Shown in pieces: positions 52,045 through 60,307 of a stretch of 64,000 nt of DNA. Location: positions 496,001 to 560,000 of the forward strand of contig NZ_JBHULS010000001.1 in the NCBI RefSeq assembly GCF_042684585.1. Direction: 5' to 3'. The translations under genes and the position numbers were made by a program. The notes beneath the pieces were generated by a model. It was not told the DNA's origin. It saw only the letters and a program-made list of their open reading frames with translations, and searched no databases. The DNA comes from Algorimicrobium sediminis (lineage in GTDB: Bacteria > Bacteroidota > Bacteroidia > Flavobacteriales > Flavobacteriaceae). Position 1 is the stretch's first letter; every line of letters starts with the position of its first letter.

Positions 52045-52269
52045 TTACGTGGTTAATGGATTACCTTTTAAGCGTTTTTCAACTTTGCGTTTTATGGCTG
52101 TTAGTCGTTTCATAATATCCATTATGCGCTCGTCTTTCTTCTTTTTATAAATTTGATTTAAGTCGAGTATTAACGCTTTGGCTTCTCTTGAAATTTTTAT
52201 TCTATCGCTCGTAGATAACGATTTTAATTTGGTTCGTTCAAATTCTAGAGCACGTTCTATTGTATCCAT
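52045..52269 (-). CDS. 74-residue helical protein, unknown function
   Basis: The 74-residue product MDTIERALEFERTKLKSLST continues with a charged helical sequence (KISREAKALILDLNQIYKKKKDERIMDIMKRLTAIKRK in part) and is likely to form a helical hairpin. No signal peptide or motif is seen. It is packed between folE (4-base gap) and the SDR gene (11-base gap), so it belongs to the same transcript. I do not recognise the family. Confidence 0.7.
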   Translation of the reverse strand: MDTIERALEFERTKLKSLSTSDRIKISREAKALILDLNQIYKKKKDERIMDIMKRLTAIKRKVEKRLKGNPLTT

Positions 52270-52273
52270 AATT

Positions 52274-52972
52274 TTAGCTATTTATATAATTTTGTAATTC
52301 GGCAATTTTTTCTGGTGTGTTAAAGGCACCACCATAATAAGCTGTAACTGTTGCCGATGTGTTATCTTTTATTCCTCTAGACGATACACATAGGTGTTTG
52401 GCATCTATAATTACAGCTATGTCCTCTGTACCCAAAGTGCCTTTTAACTCCATGGCTATTTGGTTTGTTAGGCGTTCCTGCACTTGGGGGCGCTTGGCGT
52501 AATATTGTACAATGCGGTTTAGTTTAGATAAACCAATTACTTTTCCGGCAGAAATGTAGGCCACATGCGCTTTACCTATAATTGGCACAAAGTGGTGTTC
52601 ACAATTGGAGTAGAAGGTAATATCCTTTTCCACCAGCATTTGGTTGTACTGATATTTGTTTTCAAACAATGCAACTTTTGGTTTGTTTTTAGGATTTAAA
52701 CCTGAAAAAATTTCATCTATGTACATTTTTGCTACACGGTCTGGCGTTCCTTTAAGAGAATCGTCTGTTAAATCTAAGCCCATAACATCCATTATTTCTT
52801 CAAATAATAAGGCAATACGCTGTTTTTTTTCGTTATCCGAAATTTTAAAGGCATCTGGTTTCATGGGGGTTTCTAAACCCGTGTATAAGTGGTCGTCTCC
52901 AATATCTTCGGTTGAAAAACCATTTAGCTTATTGGTATTTAAAATGTTGGCATTTAGTGTGTCTGTTTTCAT
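52274..52972 (-). CDS. folE: GTP cyclohydrolase I
   Basis: The enzyme (232 residues from this start) has KGTPDRVAKMYIDEIFSGL near residue 67, the zinc/GTP block FYSNCEHHFVPIIGKAHVAYI near residue 123 (with C-E-H-H), QVQERLTNQIA near 161 and the second Cys in LCVSSRGIKDNTSA near 194. It converts GTP to dihydroneopterin triphosphate, the first step to folate. The ATG at 52972 is chosen because relatives begin with M-K just before this point; another ATG at 53014 is in frame. Its place among photolyase genes suggests supply of methenyl-THF, the antenna of several photolyases. Confidence 0.93.
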   Translation of the reverse strand: MKTDTLNANILNTNKLNGFSTEDIGDDHLYTGLETPMKPDAFKISDNEKKQRIALLFEEIMDVMGLDLTDDSLKGTPDRVAKMYIDEIFSGLNPKNKPKVALFENKYQYNQMLVEKDITFYSNCEHHFVPIIGKAHVAYISAGKVIGLSKLNRIVQYYAKRPQVQERLTNQIAMELKGTLGTEDIAVIIDAKHLCVSSRGIKDNTSATVTAYYGGAFNTPEKIAELQNYINS

Positions 52973-53021
52973 AGTCTTTTTTTTGTGTGCTGTCCCGTAA
53001 TTATTTACTGGCAAAGCACGA

Positions 53022-53294
53022 TTAGCGTTTACTTATTTTGTTGTGTGTAATTTGTTTTTGGCGGCTACACTTAAAGCGCCCTTTTTCAAACCCGCGCAAC
53101 TTGGCGTGTTTTGTTTTTCTGCCTTGTACGCGTTTACGCCACATTCGGAAACTACTAGGTTTCATTTCCCGACGCATGAGGTTAATTACATCCTGTTCTT
53201 CCAAACCAAACTGAAATTTTATAGCTTCGAAGGTTGTGCGGTCTTCCCAAGCCATTTCAATAATGCGGTCAATTTCATAATCTTTTAGTGTCAT
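53022..53294 (-). CDS. TIGR03643 family protein (DUF2805)
   Basis: The 90-residue basic protein has the family pattern EIDRIIEMAWEDRTTFEAIK near residue 6, FGLEEQDVINLMRREMKPSSF near 29 and MWRKRVQGRKTKHAKLRG near 50. TIGR03643 proteins are found next to cryptochrome/photolyase genes in many bacteria. The first part looks like a helix-turn-helix, so it may contact nucleic acid; function is unknown. Its start shares one base with the stop of the upstream 142-residue protein gene. Confidence 0.88.
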   Translation of the reverse strand: MTLKDYEIDRIIEMAWEDRTTFEAIKFQFGLEEQDVINLMRREMKPSSFRMWRKRVQGRKTKHAKLRGFEKGRFKCSRQKQITHNKISKR

Positions 53295-53722
53295 TACAGA
53301 TCTATAAATTTGTAGCGTTCGTCGTAATCTATTTTATTTTGAAGCAAGCGTTTAAAGAATTTTTTATTTTCTTTGAACGTGGTATTGTTCTTAAAATTTA
53401 TAAACTTTCCTTGGGCATGAATGCTGGCACCATTGGTTTTGTAAATAACTAATTGATAATATGGTATTATCCACGAAAAATTTTGTAAACCTTTATTTAT
53501 GTAAATAATGATGCCGCCAGGACGCATTTCTATATTGGCGTAGTTTACATCGCTAACCCGGTTTAAATAAGGTTCTAAATTTGGGCTAGTTTCATTAATA
53601 ATCATGCGCTTGGACCCAATACCTTTTAGTTTAAAAGCTTCTAGAAAACTGTATGGTTTGCCAATTAAATCTTCAATGATTTTCTTGTGGTCTTTTTCGT
53701 GATATGTACTATTTAAAATCAA
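53294..53722 (-). CDS. 142-residue protein, unknown function
   Basis: This cytosolic protein has no known motif. Its first part ILNSTYHEKDHKKIIEDLIG and LEAFKLKGIGSKRMII are helical, followed by strands (MRPGGIIIYINKGLQNFSWI; IPYYQLVIYKTNGASIHAQG) that suggest a PH-like or small barrel fold. It begins a second, tight gene set 92 bases below the photolyase trio; a TAAATTTG element (minus strand, 53749-53742) lies 19 bases before its start and may be a promoter. It overlaps the TIGR03643 gene by one base. Confidence 0.7.
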   Translation of the reverse strand: MILNSTYHEKDHKKIIEDLIGKPYSFLEAFKLKGIGSKRMIINETSPNLEPYLNRVSDVNYANIEMRPGGIIIYINKGLQNFSWIIPYYQLVIYKTNGASIHAQGKFINFKNNTTFKENKKFFKRLLQNKIDYDERYKFIDL

Positions 53723-53741
53723 AATACCTGTTATTTGAATT

Positions 53742-53749
53742 CAAATTTA
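53742..53749 (-). promoter_or_regulatory. -7 element TAAATTTG before the folE-containing gene set
   Basis: On the minus strand this reads TAAATTTG, a match to TAnnTTTG, in the 92-base gap between the photolyase trio and the next gene. No TTG is at the right distance. If active, it would split the cluster into two transcripts. Confidence 0.35.
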
Positions 53750-53814
53750 CAAAATGTTTAAGTAATATCCGAAAAAGTTAAACAAAAATTAACAGATGTT
53801 TTACAAACGGGCTG

Positions 53815-55323
53815 TTAATCGTCGTTATCTAGGAGTTTGGAGCGGTTATCGATGGTGTGTTTTTGCAGGATACGCAAGCTTTCGGTGTATACTGTTTTAT
53901 TTTTTTTCATATTCCAGAGCACATCGCTAGCATGTTTGCGTTGCTTTTTTAGGTCTACAATTGGTTTTGGATAATGAACACCTAATTGGAAGTTATTAAA
54001 TTGTTGGTCTAAAGCAGTCATTAAATACGGCTCGTGTACAAAGGGAAGTTCTAAATTTTTAAGTTCTGGAACCCATTTTTTTATGAAACTACCGTCTGGA
54101 TCGTGTTCTAAACTATTTTTAATAGGATTGTAAATACGTAAATTATTTATACCTGTTTCGCCAGCTTGCATTTGTAATTGTGGAAAATGAATACCTGGTT
54201 CAAAATCTAAAAACTGTCTTGATAAGTGTTTTGAAGCATCCTGCCAAGGTTGCCACAATATGTGGGTGAAAAATGAAACCAAGAGTGCGCGCATTCTAAA
54301 ATTAACATAGCCAGTTTCATTTAAACAACGCATACTAGCATCCACTAAAGGAAAGCCTGTTTGCCCTTCACGCCATGCCTTTTGGTAAGCTTCCGAAATG
54401 TTTTTTTTCAACTTATGGTAACCTTTATTAACACTGGCTTGCTCCATTATATGTTCCATTTCAAACTTTTGAATAAAATGCGCCTGCCAGCGTAACCTCG
54501 ATCGGAATGCAGCCAACTGCTTATTGTTTGGCCCTGTTGTTTTTACATTTTTTGCCGCTTGGTATACCTGCCTTACCGATAGGTTGCCCCATGCAATATA
54601 AGGGGATAACCGGCTACAGCTTTTGCGTGATAGAGCTGGTTTAGAAATATGAAACATGTAATTTTTATATCTGCCACCTAAAAATGAATGCAGATATTTT
54701 TGAGCCATAGCCGTACCGCCAACTTGAAAGGGTTTGTTGTTTTCTGTTTTTAAATTAGTTACCTGGCACTGCTTTTCTATGGTTGTTATTTTTTGCAAAT
54801 CCAGAAACTGTTCAGCTTTTGCTAAAAAAGGCAGCTGTGGTGTCATCATGTAATTATTCCAACTATCAAACCACGCATTTCTATTTTTTATACCTCTTAC
54901 CACACCATTGTTTACACTTTCCGTCCAGGTTATTAAATTGTTTTTACAGTAACGTTTAAAGCTTTTATCTCTATCAAACGTAATTTGAATGCCTGTTTCT
55001 TGATGCGAGAACACTTGTTTTATATGGTAGGTATCGGATAATAAGTTGCAAATAGAAATAATATCGGAATTAACCGCCAATACCTTGGTGTTGTAGGTGT
55101 GAAGTTGCCTATTTAAATCGCTTACAGATTCTTTAATAAAATCCCAATGGCGTTTACTGTAATGCGCATCTTCTAGTAAAATTTGTTCGAAAACAAACAA
55201 GCATAAAACGGGTTCTTTTTCTTGAAGTGCTTTGTACAAAGGTTCATGATCTTCCAAACGCAAATCGCGTTTAAACCAAACAATATTTATATGTTCGCGG
55301 TTAGTATGCATCTTGATTTGCAA
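53815..55323 (-). CDS. divergent FAD-binding photolyase/cryptochrome homologue
   Basis: The 502-residue protein has the N-terminal photolyase domain (VWFKRDLRLEDHEPLYKAL near residue 15) and FAD domain with SRLSPYIAWGNLSVRQVY near 239, GQTGFPLVDASMRCLNETG near 321 and NFRMRALLVSFF near 343. It differs from class I CPD photolyase: the active-site N-R pair reads N-F, and the W-Q-W segment that holds two electron-transfer tryptophans reads L-Q-M (FPQLQMQAGETG). It is therefore unclear if it repairs DNA or senses light. The start (55323, or the ATG at 55311) lies inside the 3' end of the iron-sulfur photolyase gene (23-base overlap). Confidence 0.85.
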   Translation of the reverse strand: MQIKMHTNREHINIVWFKRDLRLEDHEPLYKALQEKEPVLCLFVFEQILLEDAHYSKRHWDFIKESVSDLNRQLHTYNTKVLAVNSDIISICNLLSDTYHIKQVFSHQETGIQITFDRDKSFKRYCKNNLITWTESVNNGVVRGIKNRNAWFDSWNNYMMTPQLPFLAKAEQFLDLQKITTIEKQCQVTNLKTENNKPFQVGGTAMAQKYLHSFLGGRYKNYMFHISKPALSRKSCSRLSPYIAWGNLSVRQVYQAAKNVKTTGPNNKQLAAFRSRLRWQAHFIQKFEMEHIMEQASVNKGYHKLKKNISEAYQKAWREGQTGFPLVDASMRCLNETGYVNFRMRALLVSFFTHILWQPWQDASKHLSRQFLDFEPGIHFPQLQMQAGETGINNLRIYNPIKNSLEHDPDGSFIKKWVPELKNLELPFVHEPYLMTALDQQFNNFQLGVHYPKPIVDLKKQRKHASDVLWNMKKNKTVYTESLRILQKHTIDNRSKLLDNDD

Positions 55324-56833
55324 TAATATGTTGGGCGCGTTTTTTTATTGCGGTAAGTTCGTTGCTTGCCATTTTATCTAGGATATGATACATCATTTTC
55401 ATGCGCCTATTAGAAGCAAGTACCGATCGTTTTTCGTCTAAAAAATTCCAATACAAACTATTAAACGGACAGGCGTCTTCCTCTGTTTTCTTTTTGTAGT
55501 TATAATGACAATTATCGCAGTAGTTTCCCATTTTCTGAACGTAGGACCCAGAGGAAACATAGGGTTTTGTGGCTATTTTTCCGCCATCGGCAAACTGACT
55601 CATACCTCTTGTATTGGGTAGTTGAACCCATTCCACGGCATCGGCATAAATACCTAAATACCAATCATCTACTTCATCTGGATTTGTTTGTGTTAATAAG
55701 GCATAGTTACCGGTAATCATTAAACGTTGAATATGGTGGGCATAGGCATTGTCTAAAGAGTTGGTTATGGCGTGCTTTAAACAGGCCATTTTTGTATTAC
55801 CAGTCCAGAAAAAATCTGCTAACGGATTGGTGTTTTCAAGATAATTTTCTGCCTTAAATTCTGGCATAAAGGCCCAATACATACCACGCATGTATTCCCG
55901 CCAGCCAATAATTTGGCGTATAAAACCTTCCACCTGCGAAATATCTATGTTATTTTCATGTTTCCGGTAGTAATTAAGAACGGTATCAACGACATTTTTT
56001 GCTGAAATTAGTTTTAAATTCATGGCAAAGGACAAACGGGAATGAAATAAAAATACTTCATTGGTGTGCATGGCATCTTGATAGTCGCCAAAATGCGCTA
56101 ATAAGTTTTCGCAAAAATATTTTAGTTGTTCTAACGCTTGTGTCCTGGTAATAGGGTAGTGGAATGTTTTTTCTTCCCAGTTACCAATGGTGTTTATTTG
56201 TGCATTTTTAATGTCTGAAACGACCTCCGAAACATCGTTTAAAAATAGTTTGTAGCTTGGTATTTCTGGGGAGTTTTTCCATTTTTTACGATTGGATTTA
56301 TCGTAATTCCATTTGCCGCCCTCTGGGTTACCCATGGCCATTAAGATGTCGTGCTTTTTACGCATGTCTCGGTAAAACGACTCCATGAGGTATTGTTTTT
56401 TTCCTTTAAAAAAGGTTTGTAAATCAGTTCGCTTGGTGTAAAAATGAGCCGAATCTGTTACCTCGCTTTCTATTTGTAGGCTGTTTACAAAGTCTTTTAG
56501 CTGCTTATCCAGTCTATACTCATCGGGTAATTGGTATTCGAATTTTGTAATAGCCTGCTGTTTTATAACTGCTTCAATATTTGAAACTAAATTTTGGGTG
56601 TTTGTGTTGTCCAATATTTTGTAATAAACTACCGTGTGTCCAGCGTTTTCTAATGTTTTGGCAAATTCGCGCATGGCAGCAAAAAAACCAATAACCTTTT
56701 GTATGTGGTGCGTAACGTAATCGGTTTCTTGTTTCATTTCAAACATGGCGTACACCACATTGGGATCCACGGTTTTAAACCAAAAATGTTTAATATGTAA
56801 CTGATCGCCTAAAATGAGTCGGAGTGTTTTCAT
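55301..56833 (-). CDS. iron-sulfur bacterial cryptochrome/(6-4) photolyase (FeS-BCP, PhrB type)
   Basis: The 510-residue protein starts TLRLILGDQLHIKHFWF, the mark of the FeS-BCP branch. Four Cys, at 351 (MACLKHAI), 439 and 442 (YCDNCHYNY) and 455 (DACPFNSLYW), have the same spacing as the [4Fe-4S] ligands of Agrobacterium PhrB (350, 438, 441, 454). WREYMRGMYW near 311 and YADAVEWVQLPNTRGMSQFA near 396 are further family blocks. These enzymes use FAD, a lumazine antenna (DMRL) and the cluster to repair (6-4) photoproducts. The start overlaps the DASH gene by four bases (ATGA) and its 3' end overlaps the next photolyase gene by 23. Confidence 0.93.
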   Translation of the reverse strand: MKTLRLILGDQLHIKHFWFKTVDPNVVYAMFEMKQETDYVTHHIQKVIGFFAAMREFAKTLENAGHTVVYYKILDNTNTQNLVSNIEAVIKQQAITKFEYQLPDEYRLDKQLKDFVNSLQIESEVTDSAHFYTKRTDLQTFFKGKKQYLMESFYRDMRKKHDILMAMGNPEGGKWNYDKSNRKKWKNSPEIPSYKLFLNDVSEVVSDIKNAQINTIGNWEEKTFHYPITRTQALEQLKYFCENLLAHFGDYQDAMHTNEVFLFHSRLSFAMNLKLISAKNVVDTVLNYYRKHENNIDISQVEGFIRQIIGWREYMRGMYWAFMPEFKAENYLENTNPLADFFWTGNTKMACLKHAITNSLDNAYAHHIQRLMITGNYALLTQTNPDEVDDWYLGIYADAVEWVQLPNTRGMSQFADGGKIATKPYVSSGSYVQKMGNYCDNCHYNYKKKTEEDACPFNSLYWNFLDEKRSVLASNRRMKMMYHILDKMASNELTAIKKRAQHIIANQDAY

Positions 56834-58140
56834 TCAAATAAAATGTTTTGTAGCCAAGTTTTTTGAAATTTCCCATGCGAATCGTAACGGTCGGCTTGGA
56901 GTTTTACATTAAATGTTCGGTTACGCGGATCGTTACCCACGCCAGCCACGTAAAGCCAATTACCATAATTACTGTGCACGTCGTAATCTATTAGTAAAGA
57001 TTCAAAATAAGCGGCACCAATGCGCCAGTCCAATGCTTGTGTTTTAGCAAAATATGAAGCCACGTTTTGTCGGCCTCTGTTGCTCATCCATCCTGTTTTA
57101 TTCAGCTCTATCATATTGGCATTTACAAAAGGTTCTGCCGTGGTTCCAGCACACCATTGTTTAATAGCATAGGCATGGGTTTTCCATGTGTATTCCTGTT
57201 TGGTAATACCGGCCAGTTTAAATATATCCGAGCCGTGTTGTAAGGCTATGTATTTGAAAAAATCGCGCCAAATTAACTCAAATATTAGCCAGTAAGTAGA
57301 TTGGTTTTTTAGGTGTAATTTTTCGAAGTTTTTAACCGCCCAATAAATTTGTCGTGCACTTATACAGCCGTTTGCCAGCCATGCCGAAAATTTAGAGCTA
57401 TAATCAACGCCAAGTAGGCCATTACGGGTTTTTTTGTAAACCTCTATTTTTTTGCTTTCAAAAACATAGGCGTTTAAACGCTTGCTGGCTTCTGTTTCGC
57501 CACCCAGAAATGGGAAGGCACTTTTTGGATGTGTTTCAAAATTAGAAAACCCCAAAGTAGCCAATCTAGGTATCTGTGTATCTGCGTTGAAAGGAAACGG
57601 TGTTTGCTTGGTTGGTGATTGAAGCGGTTGTACACGGCATTTTTTTTCAACAATCTTTCTAAAATTAGTAAACACATTCGGAATACTTTTAAAATTATCA
57701 AGAACCGTATTTGGATGGTATAAAAACTGGTCTAAATAATCGAAAGTGGCAACAGATTGGTCTAAATTTGCTTTAAGCGCTTGTATGATTTGCAGCTCCT
57801 CGTGTGTAAATTCTTTTTGGTAATACAACGCATCTACTTCGTGCTTTTTACAAACTTGAGGTATTATGGTTTCAGGTAAATCGTGATACACCAACAGCGG
57901 TATATTTAATGTTTTCAACTGCTTTTCTAAATCCAAAACACTTTCAATGGTAAATTTAGCGCGGTATTTTTCGGTTTTTTTAAAGCCATATTTTCCTAAA
58001 GCATACTGCCTTGGGTCAAAACAATAAATAGCTATAACAGGTTTTTTTTGAGCCAAAGCCTTGTTTAAAACGGTATTGTCTTGGGTACGGAGGTTGGTTG
58101 TAAACCACACTAATGTTTTGCTGTCTTGTTTCGTTTGCAT
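56830..58140 (-). CDS. DASH-type cryptochrome
   Basis: The 436-residue protein has LVWFTTNLRTQDNTVLNKAL at the N-terminus, the DASH blocks GLLGVDYSSKFSAWLANGCI near 246, FELIWRDFFKYIA near 290, GWMSNRGRQNVASYFAK near 352, and at the end YGNWLYVAGVGNDPRNRTFN and LQADRYDSHGKFQKTWL. These last signatures separate DASH from CPD photolyases. DASH proteins bind FAD and often MTHF, repair dimers in single-stranded DNA or sense blue light. The start is overlapped by 31 bases by the DUF2256 gene, and its end overlaps the FeS-BCP gene by four. Confidence 0.93.
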   Translation of the reverse strand: MQTKQDSKTLVWFTTNLRTQDNTVLNKALAQKKPVIAIYCFDPRQYALGKYGFKKTEKYRAKFTIESVLDLEKQLKTLNIPLLVYHDLPETIIPQVCKKHEVDALYYQKEFTHEELQIIQALKANLDQSVATFDYLDQFLYHPNTVLDNFKSIPNVFTNFRKIVEKKCRVQPLQSPTKQTPFPFNADTQIPRLATLGFSNFETHPKSAFPFLGGETEASKRLNAYVFESKKIEVYKKTRNGLLGVDYSSKFSAWLANGCISARQIYWAVKNFEKLHLKNQSTYWLIFELIWRDFFKYIALQHGSDIFKLAGITKQEYTWKTHAYAIKQWCAGTTAEPFVNANMIELNKTGWMSNRGRQNVASYFAKTQALDWRIGAAYFESLLIDYDVHSNYGNWLYVAGVGNDPRNRTFNVKLQADRYDSHGKFQKTWLQNILFE

Positions 58141-58250
58141 CGTTCACTACAATAAATTACATGTTCCCAGTTGTTGCGCCATTTTTTGCGCCATGTAAAT
58201 GGCAAGTGGCACACGGGACATGTTTTGGTGGGTAAATGTTGTTTTTTCAA
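58110..58250 (-). CDS. DUF2256 zinc-ribbon-like protein (TTG start)
   Basis: A frame starting with TTG at 58250 encodes 46 residues: KKQHLPTKTCPVCHLPFTWR, then KKWRNNWEHVIYCSERCKRN and KTAKH. This is DUF2256, with the Cys pairs C-P-V-C and C-S-E-R-C that should bind zinc. Family members are known next to photolyases and cryptochromes. There is no ATG in the region, and the TTG abuts the TAA of the upstream SDR/DUF2867 gene. Its 3' end overlaps the start of the DASH cryptochrome by 31 bases, so the genes are coupled. It is easily missed because of length and start codon. Confidence 0.88.
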   Translation of the reverse strand: MKKQHLPTKTCPVCHLPFTWRKKWRNNWEHVIYCSERCKRNKTAKH

Positions 58251-59672
58251 TTAAGAAGCTATTTTACTAATCATGCCTTTAAAAATAAACCCGTGAAATG
58301 GCATAACGCTATACCAATAAAGGCGCCCTGCTAAACCACGTGGTCTAAATGTAGCGGTTTGTTTTAGTTTGTTATCTTCAATTTTAAATTCTAACCAAGC
58401 TTCGCCAGGTAGGCGCATTTCGGCATATAATAGGAGTTTTTGTTTTTCTTTATCTGCAAAAATGACACGCCAAAAATCTAACGAGTCGCCTACATGCAAT
58501 TCGGTAGGACTGGTGCGGCCACGGCGCAAGCCAATACCGCCAACCATTTTATCCATATAACCACGAATACGCCATAAAAACGTGCCGTAGTACCAGCCTG
58601 TTTGGCCGCCTATGGCCCAAATTTTCCGTATGGTTTCTTGGGCATTGGTTATTGGCAATTCTTTATAATCCTTAAAACAGCCAAATTTGGGAACATTTAC
58701 ATATTTATGAAAGCTGTTTTTTAACCGACCGCTACTAACCATGGAATCTTTCCAACTGGAAATAATACTGTTTTGTTCTATTTTTTCGAAGGCCAAGGAC
58801 ACCGCTTCCTTATAAGAAAGTGGTGTAATATTTAGTAATTGATTAATATTGCTAGGATTTCCTATTATTTGTACCCCCATGCTGTCTACTAACGATGATG
58901 CTAATTTGTAGGACGTTGATGTAACAAAATAAAGCCAATAAGAGGATAGTTTTGGGGTCATAACTGGAACGGTTACAATATAACGTTTCAGTTTACGCAC
59001 CTCTGCAAACTCCAATAACATGCGTTTGTACGACAAGATTTCGGGGCCAAAAATATCGTATGTTTTATTGTAAAGCATTGCATTGCCAGCACTTTTGGAA
59101 AGGTAGCTTAACACATCGCGAACAGCTAGCGGTTGGGTACGCGTGTTTAGCCATTTTGGCGCAATCATAAAAGGCAATTTTTCTACCAAATCCCTAATAA
59201 TTTCGAAAGACGAACTGCCCGAGCCCACAATTATTCCCGCCTTAAAAATGGTTGTGGCGTACTTATCAGATTTTAAAATGTCCTCTACTTGTTTGCGCGA
59301 CCGCAGGTGTTTAGACAGCTCTTTATCGTTGGTAATACCACTTAAATAAATAACCTGTTGGGCCTTACTTTGGCCAATAATGTTTTTAAAATTCTGTGCA
59401 CATTCTGCCTCTAGTTCTTCAAAATCCTTGGAAGTATTGGACATGGAGTGCATTAAATAATACGCCACATCTATATCTGTAGGGATGCGTTTTAAGGTGT
59501 CTGGTTTTAAAAAATCGGCTTCAATAAATTGGATATGTGGTTCTTCTAAATAATTGGCGTCTGCCCGCAAAATATCGCGTACCACACACACCACTTGATG
59601 GCCATCTTGAACAAGCAGCGGTATAAGGCGTTTACCTATATATCCTGTTGCGCCAGTTACAAGAATTTTCAT
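58251..59672 (-). CDS. SDR-fold protein with C-terminal DUF2867 domain
   Basis: The 473-residue protein has an extended-SDR/NmrA-like NAD(P) domain in its first half: LVTGATGYIGKRLIPLLVQDG near residue 4 and AYYLMHSMSNTSKDFEELE near 70. The second half (about 320-473) is DUF2867, related to SRPBCC folds (WAIGGQTGWYYGTFLWRIRG; GDSLDFWRVIFADKEKQKL; GLAGRLYWYSVMPFHGFIF). This two-domain form is frequent beside photolyase genes. The substrate is not known; membrane-quinone or lipid chemistry has been guessed. It sits two bases after the flavin reductase gene and abuts the DUF2256 start. Confidence 0.85.
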   Translation of the reverse strand: MKILVTGATGYIGKRLIPLLVQDGHQVVCVVRDILRADANYLEEPHIQFIEADFLKPDTLKRIPTDIDVAYYLMHSMSNTSKDFEELEAECAQNFKNIIGQSKAQQVIYLSGITNDKELSKHLRSRKQVEDILKSDKYATTIFKAGIIVGSGSSSFEIIRDLVEKLPFMIAPKWLNTRTQPLAVRDVLSYLSKSAGNAMLYNKTYDIFGPEILSYKRMLLEFAEVRKLKRYIVTVPVMTPKLSSYWLYFVTSTSYKLASSLVDSMGVQIIGNPSNINQLLNITPLSYKEAVSLAFEKIEQNSIISSWKDSMVSSGRLKNSFHKYVNVPKFGCFKDYKELPITNAQETIRKIWAIGGQTGWYYGTFLWRIRGYMDKMVGGIGLRRGRTSPTELHVGDSLDFWRVIFADKEKQKLLLYAEMRLPGEAWLEFKIEDNKLKQTATFRPRGLAGRLYWYSVMPFHGFIFKGMISKIAS

Positions 59673-59674
59673 AT

Positions 59675-60307
59675 TTATTTTATTAAACTATTTTTAGGTC
59701 GCTGGTAGGCGTGGCGTTCGTTTAAACTAGGAACGGCATAACCATCCAAACCGTTAATGGTGGCAACTTTACCTTTAGAAAGGTTTACAAAGCCGTCAGG
59801 TTCTATTAAATCTTCCTGAATAAATAAATCGGTTATGCGCCCAATAATTAATATGGTACCATTGGCTTTTATAGGATATTCTTCAACAAATTTCATGTGC
59901 ATTTGTACTGGAGCCGAAGCTACAAAAGGCACGCTAATACCCGGTTTATAATCTGGGGTTAAGCCAGCCATAGTAAACTCTGATATCTCGCGTGGGTATT
60001 TAGCCGAAGTATGGTGGGCTTCCTTTATTATGTTCTGGTGCACATGGTTTAAGGTGTAAACCCCGGTTTCTTTAATATTGTCGTACGTATGCCGGGTAAC
60101 CGTTGTTGGCCTCATAAACACACCTAGTAAAGGCGGCTCCGATCCTACATGAGTTACCGAGCTAAAAATAGCGACATTTTCCAAGCCTGCGGCCGATTTT
60201 GTAGCTATTAAGTTAGCCGATTTAAAGCCAGAGCAACTGTTAATAAGATTTATTTTATACAGGTGCTCCATATTAGAGATGTCTGCTAGGCTAAAACGGG
60301 TTATCAT
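59675..60307 (-). CDS. flavin reductase family protein (FMN-binding split barrel)
   Basis: The 210-residue protein has the flavin-reductase-like split-barrel pattern: KSANLIATKSAAGLENVAIF near residue 28, PPLLGVFMRPTTVTRHTYDN near 58, ETGVYTLNHVHQNI near 81. Such proteins bind FMN and use NAD(P)H to provide reduced flavin or act on small substrates. In this cluster a supply of reduced flavin is a possible role, without proof. The start overlaps the AarF gene by four bases; the next gene begins two bases after its stop. Confidence 0.85.
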   Translation of the reverse strand: MITRFSLADISNMEHLYKINLINSCSGFKSANLIATKSAAGLENVAIFSSVTHVGSEPPLLGVFMRPTTVTRHTYDNIKETGVYTLNHVHQNIIKEAHHTSAKYPREISEFTMAGLTPDYKPGISVPFVASAPVQMHMKFVEEYPIKANGTILIIGRITDLFIQEDLIEPDGFVNLSKGKVATINGLDGYAVPSLNERHAYQRPKNSLIK

